Shown here in pieces: positions 52,918 to 64,000 of a stretch of 64,000 nucleotides of DNA (within the stretch, counting starts at the first letter, position 1; the number at the start of each line of letters is the position of its first letter). The stretch comes from Hemileia vastatrix (Eukaryota; Basidiomycota; Pucciniomycetes; Pucciniales; Zaghouaniaceae). The translations under genes and the position numbers were made by a program. The stretch lies in NCBI GenBank assembly GCA_030280995.1, contig JASXTE010000004.1, positions 13,782,501 through 13,846,500 of the forward strand, written 5' to 3'. Below the pieces are notes generated by a model. It searched no databases. It was not told the origin of the DNA and saw only the letters and a list, made by a program, of their open reading frames with translations.

Positions 52918-53732
52918 GAGCATCTACCTCCGTGTCGGTAAATTGGTTCGGTATGCATATTTTACTGCATTTTGATGTGAACCTTAACCCTCGTTTCATT
53001 AAAGGCCTCTATTAGCTAGTGAATTCAGCATGTACTGTAGCCTGTCAACTAAAGTTACTGAGCTCCTTTTGACCTCATTTGGTAATTCAATATTCTGCCA
53101 GCCAATTCTTTTCACTCCACCTTGTAGCTGCTGAACACTTTCACATTTCACTACTTATTGAAACAAAACATTTTTTATTTTAATTCACAACTGTTACTAC
53201 ACAACACTTCTTATTAACACAATCTCCCATTTTGCACCTCGCCCTACAACCTCCATATCCATATAAAGTGATCAACTTGTCTGATCCAAAAAAAAAGCAA
53301 TCCCCTAACTGGAACCACCTAGTGTTAGGGTGTTACCATACTATGTACTTAGCTAGTCACCCATCAGTATATAGTGTAGCTTCCGAGTGCACCAGAGATC
53401 TTTTCCTGGTCCTTGTACTGGTCCTGCAAGGCATCAGTCTCTACACCAAGAAGCTCTGTACAATTAAATCTTCTTCCATTGTGAGAAATTTGTCAATTAT
53501 GATTTGTTCCATCTGAAAAGTTGAGGAGAGTGAAATGAGTAGCGAAAATGCGAGAAGGAAAACAATAGAGTTTACCAAATGGGCGACTCAACACGAGGGT
53601 ATGGAAATTTGCCCAACTTGTGTTTGCTAACTGAATCTGCATACGAGGGTGTCAAACCCCATTTCAGTAACAATTGACACAGCAATTATGCAATTATCTA
53701 CTGAAATTTTACTGCAACGGAGGTAGATGCTC
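52918..53732. mobile_element. 815-bp non-autonomous TIR element with TTA duplication
   Basis: Ends GAGCATCTACCTCCGTGTCG and CAACGGAGGTAGATGCTC are inverted repeats flanked by TTA (52915-52917 and 53733-53735). The 3-bp TTA duplication suggests the PIF/Harbinger group. A polypyrimidine-rich interior carries no transposase. Confidence 0.85.
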
Positions 53733-54447
53733 TTAGAGCATCCGCACCCGTTTCAGCAAATATTCAGTAGCTATATGCATTTTACTGGCGCCATTTGTTA
53801 CTTAATTGCAATATTCATCAGCCGTATGCAAATTCTTTAACTAAACATGCGTTAAAAAATACTCATCAATTGTGTAACTCATTCAATAACTACTAGCACA
53901 CATCCATTTCATACTTCAACTCATACAAACACATCTCCAATAACATGACACAACAATTCATTGCACATTATAGATGAGCTACAATCTATTGAAGAAGAAA
54001 TCATAATTAGAGAACTCATGGATCTTGACAACAACAACCATGATGTGCATATGCACATGTCCGTATCCGCGCCTAACATTCTTGCGTCTCTGCCTCCTCT
54101 CCCACCAGATCCCCCCCTCCAGATCCAAATCCAGCCTCTGTTCCCTCCTCCCCTCCCCTCTCTCCCACTTCCACTTCCCCTCCTCCTCCTCTTCATTTCA
54201 ATCCCGACTCGGTTTATAAAGCCCCCACCGTGCCTCCTCCTCCTCCAGGCCCCACGAGATACCTCTCTGCTAAGAAACATCAGTACTTGTTGCCATCTAT
54301 GTGGTGCCCTCCCCTCTCTCAACTGTCCATGGATGAAGCCAGGTTACAACATCCTGAGCTATTTTCCCCCCCTCCAAGCTCTGCTGGTTCATACAGAAGC
54401 ACTACTCCTACCCCTCCCGTTGCGGCCTACTCCCCCCCCAAGGAGCC

Positions 54448-55779
54448 TTGCTGAATGACTCCATTCATAATCCAGATAATCCTTTTGCTGGATTCGGATT
54501 GTCCACTGCTCCTCAAATTCCCCTCCCATCCTCCATCGACCCCAACACCCCTGCAGCTCGAATTGTACACCTCATGGGTATGGATAGGGCCAACAACCCT
54601 CATGCGCTGGTCTCCTGCCTCAACACTTTACTCGGCACTATTAGAGCCCCCCCGAGAAACGGCTCCCGTATCACAGTTCACACTGCCACCATAGCTGACA
54701 TATGCACCTTGGCTTCTGCCCTGGCCCCACTTGCTTCCCACTTGTCTTTCAACAATGAAACCACTCTCACTTCCTCCTCCCCCTCATCAGCCAAGTCAAT
54801 CAACGACAAGCTTGATGCCATCCTCTCCCGCCTCCCTCCTCAAGGCACCTCCTCCTGCCTCCCCCCTCCCTCAAGCTCCTCTGTCCCCTCCCGTCCAACG
54901 TTTTCCCAAGCCGCAGCTTCTGGCCTCCCCCCCAAACTCAACAACAGTTACCTTCCTGATCCCGTTTTACCCCCCCCTCCTTCAATATCAAACAAATTGA
55001 CCCTGCCTCCCCAGTCCTCAAAGATTTCCCCAATCCCAAACTTTTATCATTTATTAACAATCACCTAGCCACCAAAAAAATCTCCAACCCCAAATCCAAC
55101 ACCATTGTGAAAGTTAAAGGTGTTATCCGTCACAAGTCCAACAACCTTAAAATTATTGCCTCCTCAAAAGAAGAACACCTGGCAAGAATGGATTCCCCAG
55201 GGGATGATTTACAAGCCCCCTACCTTTCCCGTTGTGGCCCATGGGGTTCCAACTTACTACAATCTCGATGACCAGGCATGCCTCAACTCCATAATTGAAG
55301 ACAACCCCATCTCACTCAAATCTCTTTATTGTGTCTCCTGGCTCAGACGCCGAGAGGCTAGAGCTGGGAAGAATCACTCCTTGGTAGTTTTGCATCTTTT
55401 TGATTCTGATGATGCTGAATCTCTTTCCTATCCAATCCCCCCTCACCCCCTTTTCATTGAAGGCCAGGTAAGACGCACCGAGGCGGTCAATAGAGAGAGA
55501 AGCACTTGCTTCAAGTGCTGGGGCAAGGGCCATCTCTCTATTCATTGTTCCCTCCTGCCATGCCTCTCTAATTGTGCCGGCCATCATAATTCCAAATCAT
55601 GCAAAGCTCATCCGTTACCCTCCCCAGTCTGCTTCTGCTGTGTGGATGCCCTCCCACACAATCACCCACTCAAGAACTCCAAAATTTCCCTCCAGTCCCT
55701 CCTTGAAAATCCTTCATCTAATCCCTCTATTTTTCACCTCCCTCATTCCCTGGCCTGCCCTCACAACCTTAACCAATGA
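54448..55779 (+). pseudogene. LINE ORF1 with CCHC knuckles, frameshifted
   Basis: The first part (54448-55068) is Ser/Pro/Leu-rich. The second frame (55120-55779) contains CFKCWGKGHLSIHC and a second cluster CAGHHNSKSCKAHP followed by CFCC. Such knuckles bind element RNA. The frame changes near 55070-55120, so no full product can be made. Confidence 0.7.
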
Positions 55780-56694
55780 TTAACAAGCCCAACTCTTTGC
55801 CTACTGCTTCCCCCTCTTCCACCTTTTACCAATTAAATTGTCATCATTCCTTTCTAGTTTTCCACTCCATTTTCAATGACCCTAAAATTAACTCATATGA
55901 TATCCTAGTTTTCAAGGAACCATTCTTATCACAGGACCATCATTCTCCGGCTCCTTCCAAAGAATGGCGCCTTATTACTCCCCTCCACTCCCCCCCTCTC
56001 CCCCCCCTCTCCTCCCCCCTCTCCCATTAGGTGCTGCTTCTATGTCAATAAGAGGCTCCCTATTCATATCTTTTCCTCAATCCCTAGTCCCTCTCTAGAT
56101 CTCACCCTCATGAGAATTGACCTTGCTCCCTCCCCTATTTTTTGTGCTAATTTATATAATCCCCCCTCCTCCTTCTCAACCACCAAATTCATCTCCCCCT
56201 CCCTCTCTCCATTCCACCACCTTCCTACCCTCTTCTTTGCTGATTCCAACCTCCACCATGATCTATGGTCTGACCCGCTGAAACATCACACTAACCATCC
56301 TGACTCCTCTCCTTTTCTAGGTTCCCTCACTGATCTCAACATGTCCCTCATGTCCCAGCCTGGCGTCCCGACCTTTTGCAACTCAAGAAATTTTACATCT
56401 GTAATTGATCTTGTATTTACAAATCAGAGGGCATCAGAGATGGTAATCAGCTGTATCACTGATAAAGAGGGTTCTGAATCTCACCATTCTGATCACTTGT
56501 CCATTCTCACCCGTATCTCTTTTGCTACTCCTCCCCCCACTCATCGCAAACCCCTCCAAAAGTGGAAAGGTTTTGATGAGTCTTTTCTCTTTGCTTCCCT
56601 CTCATCTTTCTCCCTTCGCCCCCTTCCCCCCTTCTCTCCTCCTCCTCAATTGATTTGGATGCCAAATTTGTTGCTTCTAATTTTATCAAACTAA
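55776..56694 (+). pseudogene. LINE endonuclease region
   Basis: Fragments show ILVFKEPFLS (near the catalytic Glu motif), FADSNLHHDLWSD, where GDFN-HH-W is typical, TSVIDLVFTN and SDHLSIL, in the order of APE-type LINE endonucleases. The Asp-Ser-Asn change near 56240 replaces the usual Asp-Phe-Asn. At least one frameshift lies near 56030-56110. Confidence 0.72.
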
Positions 56695-58503
56695 TGGAGA
56701 GTTCTGTCCCGCTGCTGCAGCCCGGCTCTTTGTGTTACTCTTGGTGGAACAGCGGTATATTGGATCCCCTCAAGAAGGCCTTCTACCAGACCCAACGAAA
56801 ATTTAGGTCCTCCCCAGCCCCCCACGTTGAAGCTGAGTTTAAGCAAGCCAGACGTACTTTCTGTGCTAAAATCAAATACTTGCGCAAGCTACATTGGCAT
56901 TCATATCTCTCCTCCCTCACCCCTCTTACTTTATTTAAATCTGCTAAGCCTTTCTCTCATCCCTCTGACAGTCATTCTAATCCTCCTCTTACTCTCCCTG
57001 ATGGTTCACTTCTTACTGACAATTTCTTAAAAGCTCAAGCTTTGTTTGAGGGAGCCTCGGTTGCTCAAATCCAGTGCGATCTCTCTGACATTTCCCCTCC
57101 CCCTCCACCTTCTGTCTCCCTGTCTCCTCCTTTCACCCTTGAGGAAGTCAAGGCGGCCCTTCTCAAGACAAAGAAGGGTAGGGACCCCGGTCCAGATGGT
57201 ATCCCAAACGCCCTCCTTCACTGCAACCCTCAAGCGGTTGCAACCATTCTCCTCCCAATTTTCCAGGCTTGTCTAGAACTTGGCCACTGCACTTCCCCCT
57301 GGAAGGTGGCAAAAACTGTCATCATCCCCAAGCCCGGATGCCCAGATTACACAATCCCTAGTGCCTATCGCCCCATTGCTTTTCTCAACACAATGGGTAA
57401 GCTACTTGACTCTTTACTCACCAAACGCTTGTCTTTTCTAGTGGAATCAGGTAATCTGTTACCGGAAAATCACTATGGAGGCCGGCCCCTGAGAAGCACC
57501 TCAGATGCTCTTCTCCACCTTACCACCTGGACCAAAGACCAATGGCAGAAAGGTAATGTTGTCGGCGCCCTCTCCCTTAATTTTAAAGGCGCATTCCCCT
57601 CAGTAAACACCTTCCGCCTTTCATCCATCCTCCACTCTCTCCCTCTCCCCACTAATTTGTCCAACCTTATCATCACATCACTACAAGGCAGAACCACTAG
57701 TATTGCCTTCTCCTCCTATGAGCCCCCCCTTCCTTTTCCCCAAAGGGCCTCCCTCAAGGGTCCCCTCTCTCCCCCTTATTATATGTCATTTATAACTCGC
57801 AACTCCTCTTCCTCCCTGTCACTAGGCTACATTTATGATATTATTTACTTTGCTGCTAACCCAGATCAGAATGTAGTGCTGAACAAGCTCTCTCTTTTAG
57901 GTTCTGAAGTGGTGGCTTGAGGCTTCAAACATGCTGCCATTTTTGATCTATCCAAAACCAAGTGGATGCTACTGACTAAGCGTTACCACCTCCTCAAATC
58001 CCCCCTCCTTGTCTTTTGATGGGAAAATTATTCCTCCTTCTTCCTCCCTCAAATGGCTAGGTGTACTGGTGGACCCTACTCTTTCCTTTTGACCCTATGG
58101 CAACACACTCATTGCTACTGGCCTTCGAGCTGCAGGAGCTGTTCATTGCTTAGCCTCTTCAGGCTGGGGCATCCCTCTCAAACAATACATGATCCTCATA
58201 TCCTTGCTTATCCACTCCCGAACTGACTATGCTGAAATTGTGTGGCATCACCCCAGGAAACGTACACGCACGACCAGATTACTGCAAGTTGTAGATAATA
58301 AAGCTGCTTGTTGTGCTCTTGGATGTTTCCGATTCACCCCCACTTGCATTCTACTCCATGATTCCCATTCTCTCACAAGTTTGCAAAGACTTGACCTGGC
58401 GGTATACAAAGCCTGGGCTCGTCTCCTAACCATCCCGTCATCTAACCCCATGGCACACCTTGCAAAGCTGGTGGCTGTCTCTTCCCCCCTAAAGCTCATC
58501 TAA
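56655..58503 (+). pseudogene. LINE reverse transcriptase, palm residues lost
   Basis: RT blocks in order: GRDPGPDGIPNALL, VIIPKPG, YRPIAFLNTMGKLLDSLL, HYGGRPLRST, LSLNFKGAFPSV, RASLKGPLSPPYY, GYIYDIIYFA. The first catalytic Asp (LDxxGAF) is Asn, and the YxDD box reads YIYD. A stop at 57918 and frameshifts follow; the thumb part continues in other frames to 58503. It cannot polymerise. Confidence 0.85.
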
Positions 58504-58680
58504 ACCAATTTCATCTCTTATCCTCCAATAACATCTTCCCTAGCTCCCTCCCCCTTGGTAACTTGGACTCCTTTCTCCCCCTCCCTCTTGCCCCCTGGTT
58601 TCCTCCCATCTTCAAAAGAGTCATTGCCCCCTCCAGAGAGGAAGCACTGACCAGCTTTCACTCTCTCCTCCTACTACATT

Positions 58681-59583
58681 TTTACAGATGGGTCAAGGTC
58701 CCATGAAGGTACTTTTGCCGCCGCCTTTGACCCTCTTCAACAGCTCCCCTACATGTCCCAACTGGGCGATTCATACCTTTTCTCAGTTTTCAAGTCAGAG
58801 ATGATTGGTGTTCTATTGGGCCTTCAACTTTTCCTAAACAATCCCTTGCATCACTTTTTCAACTCCCACAACATCTTCTCTGATAACCAATCAGTGATTA
58901 ACGCACTCTCCTCCCCTTCCCCTTCCACATTCAACTCTTCTGTCCTTTTATCACCCATTACCATCAAACACAAACTTCTATTTCACCGCCCTGACCTTTC
59001 CCTTGTCCTTCATTGGTGTCCTGGCCACTCAGGCAGTGCAGGGAACAAAATTGCGGATGCTCTAGCTAATGGGTCACACCCTTTTTCTGAATTGGCTAAG
59101 TCCTCCCTTAGTTTCACTCCCCCCCCACCATTCATCTCCTGTCTTAAATCCCACTTAAAACTGTTTACTAAATCACTTCTTCTCTCTCCACCTGACCCTA
59201 ACTTACTCAAGAAGCTAAGAGGCAAGTTCAACCTGTTTGATATGTTTAAGACCCTGGCCAGCCTCCCTAGAGCGCACGCCACAGCCTTCATACAATGTCG
59301 CTCAGGTCACTTGCCCTTGAAGAACTATCTTTTCCGCTTCAAAGCCTCAGACTCTCCTTATTGCCCCCATTGTTCATATCCCTCGAAAGACACACCTGAA
59401 CATATTCTCCTTCTCTGCCCCTCATTTCTTGATAACCGCCGCACCCTCTTAAAGGCTGGAAAAAAACATAAAATCCCTTTTACCTCTTCCCCTCTTCTTT
59501 CTCCCTCCCCCATTGCTCCACTTGTTGCCAAATTTCTCGTTTCATCTGGTAGATTTCCCAACAACATCCCACTCTCTCAATGA
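58681..59583 (+). CDS. LINE RNase H and C-terminal zinc site (3' remnant of pol)
   Basis: One open frame holds FTDGSRSHEG (first Asp), KSEMIGVLLGL (Glu), FSDNQSVINAL (Asp) and WCPGHSGSAGNKIAD (His and last Asp), a complete RNase H set. A C-terminal CPHCSYPSKDTPEHILLLC site (C-x2-C-x8-H-x4-C) follows, as in Tad and I-clade elements. The RT upstream is dead, so this domain has no independent role. Confidence 0.8.
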   Translation, partial: FTDGSRSHEGTFAAAFDPLQQLPYMSQLGDSYLFSVFKSEMIGVLLGLQLFLNNPLHHFFNSHNIFSDNQSVINALSSPSPSTFNSSVLLSPITIKHKLLFHRPDLSLVLHWCPGHSGSAGNKIADALANGSHPFSELAKSSLSFTPPPPFISCLKSHLKLFTKSLLLSPPDPNLLKKLRGKFNLFDMFKTLASLPRAHATAFIQCRSGHLPLKNYLFRFKASDSPYCPHCSYPSKDTPEHILLLCPSFLDNRRTLLKAGKKHKIPFTSSPLLSPSPIAPLVAKFLVSSGRFPNNIPLSQ

Positions 59584-59702
59584 TCTCACTTTTTTTCCTT
59601 AGTTTATTGCCCTGCGCCCTTTTCCTGTCTCTCCCATCTTGTACCTACTCAATTTAGTCCTTTCCTTTATGCCCCTAGTTGGGTGAGATTGTATGACAAT
59701 AA

Positions 59703-59733
<31 letters not shown>

Positions 59734-60424
59734 GAACTTTTAGAACCAATGAATTCAAGTAATAAAGCCCACAAAAAATATTTATTAATCACAATCACAT
59801 TGATGGACATCACTAGCTGATGAAAGACTACTGTAATACAATTAGTACCTACAACTCAACCATGTTTCACCCCCATTTTTGCATTGGGAAAACTCTATTT
59901 CTTTAAAATTCTAACAATATATAGCTACATAATGTGTATATTGGACACAGAGGACTGTAAGTGAAATGTGAAGCACTCGGGTTACTCGCTAATGCTTATC
60001 CATGACAAAGTAAGTTATTCTTCTTGGGGGTGTTAATTAGGAGAACTTTTTTTCCTAGATCCAGTCAACATAAATGAGTTATTATTGAGCTATTATAGAT
60101 GAGAAGGTGTGGTTGAAGTGTTTAATGCAAATATATGTAGTAATTGAATGAATAGTAGTGGCTATTGTTGTGTGAAGTGAGAGTGAAAAAACCGGATAAG
60201 TAATTAGTGAGGCGCCTCTGGCTTCAGTAGGTAATGGTTGAGTCGAATAAAAGTGGCGCGAGGTTTTGGCAATTAAAGATGCTACTCAAGCAACTTTGCT
60301 CATTTGACTATATGACTACAGAATAAATTAGTTACTAGAGCTTAATTGAGCAACGATTGGGGAATAAGTTGGTAAAATATGCATACCAAGAGCCACTTTA
60401 CCGACACGGCTGGGGATGCTCTTA

Positions 60425-61090
60425 CCTCAAAACACGGCAGTAAATGAGGTACTAGAAGATGTCTTTTACTTACGTGGAGGCATATTCATATATCTCTGAA
60501 AAACTTCCCATAAAAAATAAATAAACAACAAACAATAGTTAGGAACACCCCAAGCTGTATGTTTGACACATTGTAAATTTCCTCCCCTCCCCCCTAATTT
60601 TTTTTTTCAAGAAACAGGAACGATAAAAAAAGAAAAAAATAGACTAAAAAATAAACGACTGCTACTTACATGCACAAACATACATTTCAGTTGTTACCTT
60701 GACAAATTCTATCGCCCATGGTACTGAGTTATTTCTTCTTTTTTTCCCCTGGCTCCACACCTGAGTATCGTCAGTTAATTGAAAAAACCCAGTCATGTGA
60801 TACGTAATAGTCACAACACCATCAACATCTCTTCATCAACATATTCGTGAAATTTTTGATTTTTGCTGTATGTCTTCCTCTTTTCCTCCTGATTTTTTTT
60901 TTCATTCTTCCCAAGACAATTTTTTTTTCTGAAGGCTTTTTTCAAATCGCGCGGGAGTTAGAATTTTGACATAATGACGATGAGAGAATGAAATGAGGAA
61001 AAATAATAATAGGACAAATATTATATTTGAGTAGGAACAAAAAAAACAAGATTAAATTTAATTATTCTTAGTTTCTTTTTGAAAAGACCC
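60425..61090. other. Intergenic stretch, nothing recognised
   Basis: AT-rich with long T and A runs. There is no ORF with support. Confidence 0.5.
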
Positions 61091-61714
61091 GAATTCCTTT
61101 TATAAATGAAAATAAGGCAGACGTTAATAAAAATGATCTGCCCTTAGAATGGTCTTTGCCGCTGTTACCTAATAATCAAAAATAAATATTATTTGAGAGA
61201 GATAGAAAAGACCGATAGATAACAGCTAAATACAAAATCTACCTTTTATAAATGAAAATAAGGCAGATGTTAATAAAAATGATCTGCCCTTAGAATGGTC
61301 TTTGCCGCTGTTACCTATATACATTAGTTGTAAAGATCAATAATTGTAATAATAAAAAAAAATTAAAGAACACTTGAATCTGACCTAATAATCAAAAATA
61401 AATATTATTTGAGCGAGATAGAAAAGAAGGGAAAAAGGAAAAATAGAACCCAGTATATAAGTTAGTATCTCGCTCAACAAACAAGGTCATGATTGAATAG
61501 CAGACTAGAAGAACACCACAAAATACGTGAGCATGCCTCTATGCACATGAAAATAACATCTATCTAAACAAGTATGGAAATAAAACCACAAAATACGTGA
61601 GCATGCCTCTATGCATGTGAAAGTAACATCTATCTAAACAAGTATGGAAATAAAATAAAAATAGAATTAAAATAAAAAAAATAGAAAATAAGGAAACAAC
61701 TATTTGTTCTTACA
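61091..61714 (-). repeat. 3' LTR region of a third copia element, with internal duplications
   Basis: On the minus strand a purine run, AAGAAGGGG, precedes TGTAAGAACA at 61714, a likely LTR start. To the left, three segments are each present twice. They are CCTTTTATAAATGAAAATAAGG with GATCTGCCC (61096 and 61241), CCTAATAATCAAAAATAAAT (61167 and 61384), and AACCACAAAATACGTGAGCA (61516 and 61586). The inner LTR end was not located. Confidence 0.5.
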
Positions 61715-62272
61715 CCCCTTCTTGCTATCAATCATACCTTTTAAGCCAATTTGTTTGACAAAATTGTAAAATTTTGCTTTACTAAGGGATTTAGTAAAAA
61801 CATTGGCAATCATGTCAGTTGAAGGAGTATATTGAAGATCAAATTTTCCAGAAGATGCTTGCTCTCTTATCCAGTGAAACTGGATCTCAATGTGTTTAGT
61901 TCTGGCATGAAAAACAGGATTTTTACAGAGAGCAATAGAACCTTGATTATCTGAGAATAGTTTAGAAGAAGACTTGCAATCAAAACCAAGGTCATTGAAA
62001 AGGGTTTGCATCCAGATTGCCTCTTGAGCTGCATCAACTGTGGCTTTGGACTCGGCTTCACTTGTACTAAGAGCCACAGTGGGTTGCTTTTTGCATCTCC
62101 AACTAACTGCAGTTCCATTGATGATAAACACATAACCAGTGGTGGATCGACGAGTTACTGGACAACCTTCCCAATCAGTGTCAGCAAAACCAGTTGGTAA
62201 AGAGTAACTGTAATGTCCCTCATTATCAAAATGAGAATCGGCTCGAAAAGAAAGTGAAAGATTAATCACCAT
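61700..62272 (-). pseudogene. Copia-III RNase H fragment (3' end of pol)
   Basis: It contains FADTDWEGCPVTRRST, SWRCKKQPTVALSTSEAE, LFSDNQGSIALCKNPV, HARTKHIEIQFHW and MIANVFTKSL, the standard end of a copia polyprotein. It is truncated on its 5' side near 62240, where the similarity stops without a stop codon. The remainder of the element is not seen to the right. Confidence 0.85.
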
Positions 62273-63197
62273 GGGAAATCTATGGGTGAATTGCTAGCAA
62301 TCCCCTCTCTTGAAATTTAGAGTGTCCCTTAATTATGCCAGGTTTATGAATACTTTATAAACATAAGTAAATTAGAGTTAGGTTTACATTTATTCTCAGA
62401 TTGGTCCAAAAATGAACCTCAATTGATCTCATGTTATGCATAAGTTGATCAACTATAACCATGATTTTATCCTTCATTGAGCACACATTGAGCACACATT
62501 GATCCAACATAAGCTTTTGAATATGCAATATTATTATCAATTTAGAGGAAGAAAATTATTCCTTAACATACCTAATCATTAGTTTTCATTCAAAAGAAAA
62601 ACCATAAAATTATGAAAGTAAATTTAATTTAGAATAATAATATCTTTTACTACATAATTGTAACAATAGATAAATTTAGCAAATTTTTTGATCACAAATA
62701 TTAATAGCTATAGGGATTGAAATAACTAATGCCATTCCTATTTTCAAATTTTAAAAAGATTATAGTCACTTCTCACTTCTAATCTATTAAGTCTTTGCAA
62801 AACTAAATTTTGTATAATTTTTTAAATTTTACCTAAAATATAAGACCTACAGGCTATTGAAAATAAAATCTTCAGCTACTCAACTAAAAGAAATATTTAT
62901 ATTTATATAAGAATAAAAATAGTCCTTAAAGTGTATAACTTGAATGGTTGTTATGTAAATTAATATGCAAGTTTTCCGATTTAAATATTTAATGCTAATA
63001 TAAATCACTTTCCCAAGTTTTGGCATGAGTACATGTGAAATAGTAACTGCATTTAAAAGTGGAAACCAATATAATGACAAAAATATTTACAAAATTTATT
63101 TCAGTTTAATATTTATCTGTAAAAAATTTTTAAAGCAATATTCTATTCATCTTCTTAAGGATCTCTTCCTCCTCCTCTACCCATCTAATTTTTAATA
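62273..63197. other. AT-rich stretch without recognised content
   Basis: No supported ORF or repeat. It separates the copia fragment from the next DNA transposon end. Confidence 0.5.
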
Positions 63198-64000
63198 GGG
63201 GGTCTCAAACTTGAACAAATATGCCAGGTGGATTTCATTTGAAAACCACCACATAAACACACCTTGAAACATGGCTGATTTGGTACATGAGATCTTAAAC
63301 ATGGGGTCAAATATGTCCTACTTTAGTGAAAATTTTCCAACCACAGCACAGCCAACCAATCTACAGATCCTCCCGATTCACCACACATCACATCTTTTGC
63401 CTCCCACTTTTTTGATACAAATTTTTACACATGGTGCCCCAGTAAATTTTGAGCTTTTCATTACTTTCATTAACAACAATTCCTGAAAAAATTTATATCC
63501 TCAAAACTTAGTCATCATGCCAAGAACACTACAAAATCTTCAACACAACCCTTTTAAATCCTTTTTTCATGCCTCAAAATGATCAAGTTGCATGTACTCT
63601 CCACTTGGGTTTGTTTTATATTTGCATATTGACTATTATTTTGAATTTTCACTGAAAGCATAATTTTTCCCTTCCTGATTCATTTTGGTTAATCATCTCA
63701 ACATGAAGTTGGATATTTCAGAAATTACATAATTATTCATTCTTTCTGTTTTTTAATGATCCCTCATATCCTTTTATTCATCTTCTCTCACTTCCTTAAC
63801 TCTTCGTCTATTTCTTTTATCCATCACTTCCTGAACTTCTATCTGGTCCTTTTACATCTTTGAAGACATCTCATCAGGTAAGTCATCCTCTCACCATCTT
63901 TTTTTCAATTTTAACTGATGTTCTTTTTCTGAATTTGTTTTTGTTATTTTTTCTATTTATTTTTTTGTTTTCTCAAATCACATTTCCACTTTTAAGAAGG
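63198..64000 (+). mobile_element. Second Harbinger-like element, left part only
   Basis: Begins GGGGGTCTCA, similar to the GGGGGTGTCA end at 27027. It follows the leader of that element in order: CATCTCAACATGAA, ATCCCTCATATCCTTTT, and a CAGGTAAGTCA splice-donor block at 63873-63883 (27750 in the first copy). A Tet-like gene is expected just beyond base 64000. The element is diverged, so it is a separate insertion. Confidence 0.6.

Larger units (their letters stand above)
54060..59735 (+). mobile_element. Tad-like non-LTR retrotransposon (LINE), decayed
   Basis: On the plus strand: ORF1 with zinc knuckles, apurinic endonuclease, RT, RNase H, a C-terminal zinc site, and a (TA)n tail after AATAAA-like sequence at 59699-59729. 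The plus strand is strongly C-rich and G-poor, unlike everything around it. Reading frames change several times. The 5' boundary near 54060 is set by the composition change, and no target duplication was found. Confidence 0.8.
53736..60421. mobile_element. Second TTA-flanked TIR element, holding a LINE insertion
   Basis: The left end GAGCATCCGCACCCGTTTC begins immediately after the TTA that closes the previous element. The right end GACACGGCTGGGGATGCTC stops at 60421 and is followed by TTA (60422-60424). The left internal part (53944-54060) encodes DELQSIEEEIIIRELMDLD on the plus strand, like the N-terminus of Harbinger transposases. Then the LINE begins and no transposase core is seen on the right side (59740-60421). 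The two ends are related but not identical, so they could also belong to two separate elements. Confidence 0.55.

Noticed and set aside
54025..54458. Pro/Ser/Leu-rich plus-strand ORFs and Arg/Gly-rich minus-strand ORFs as host proteins
   Set aside because: These arise from the C-rich composition at the LINE 5' end, overlap in several frames, and lack any motif.
59699..59730. (TA)n microsatellite as an independent feature
   Set aside because: It directly follows the LINE pol after an AATAAA-like stretch and is most simply the LINE tail.

Overview
The window is a transposon nest from a filamentous fungus, most likely a basidiomycete and plausibly a rust (Pucciniales). This rests on the single host gene, which has 60-79 nt introns, on Ty3/gypsy, Ty1/copia, Tad-like LINE, Harbinger and Tc1 elements, on Zn2Cys6-type genes, and on a fragment resembling the TET/JBP-like 2OG-Fe(II) oxygenases common in rust genomes. 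No species can be named from the sequence alone.

Bases 1-36444 read as one layered nest. A Ty3/gypsy family (here Gypsy-I) occurs as copy 1 (+, 1-10278, window cut in the protease), which sits inside copy 2 (-, 10279-16947). Copy 2 in turn interrupts copy 3 (+, 16948-21998 and 35400-35541), whose LTR end abuts an older reversed LTR remnant (35542-36444). A chromodomain gypsy element (Gypsy-II, 21999-35399, CAACT target duplication) is inserted in the 3' LTR of copy 3, and a Harbinger-like DNA transposon (27027-30790, TTA duplication) is inserted in the protease region of Gypsy-II. A 258-bp MITE with a TATTC duplication lies in the RT of copy 2.

The most unusual feature is the 3' part of Gypsy-I. 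Between pol and the polypurine tract of copy 1 lie about 4.3 kb holding two antisense, intron-containing genes (6184-7197 and 8354-9046). Both encode six-cysteine motifs spaced like the fungal Zn2Cys6 cluster and share a C-terminal segment. The element also carries more than twenty copies of a short inverted repeat whose 4-nt arms vary together while the middle and a TAAACTG tail stay fixed. One array of these lies just upstream of the first antisense gene. Degraded versions of both genes and of the array recur in copy 3.

From 36445 on there is a decayed Tc1-like element (37334-38902) and the one recognisable host gene, a TPR/DnaJ co-chaperone (39665-47640, minus, seven reconstructed exons, 757 codons). 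It is split in its first exon by a copia element (41704-46970) with apparently identical 545-bp LTRs, an intact 1374-aa polyprotein and a TTTCT duplication. A second copia element (48021-51938, identical 135-bp LTRs, TTCTT duplication) sits about 380 bp upstream of the gene. It lacks gag and has only two in-frame TGA codons. Next come a fold-back element, two TTA-flanked TIR elements back to back, a C-rich decayed LINE inside the second of them, the 3' end of a third copia element, and the start of another Harbinger-like copy that runs off the window.

No rRNA, tRNA or CRISPR array was recognised.
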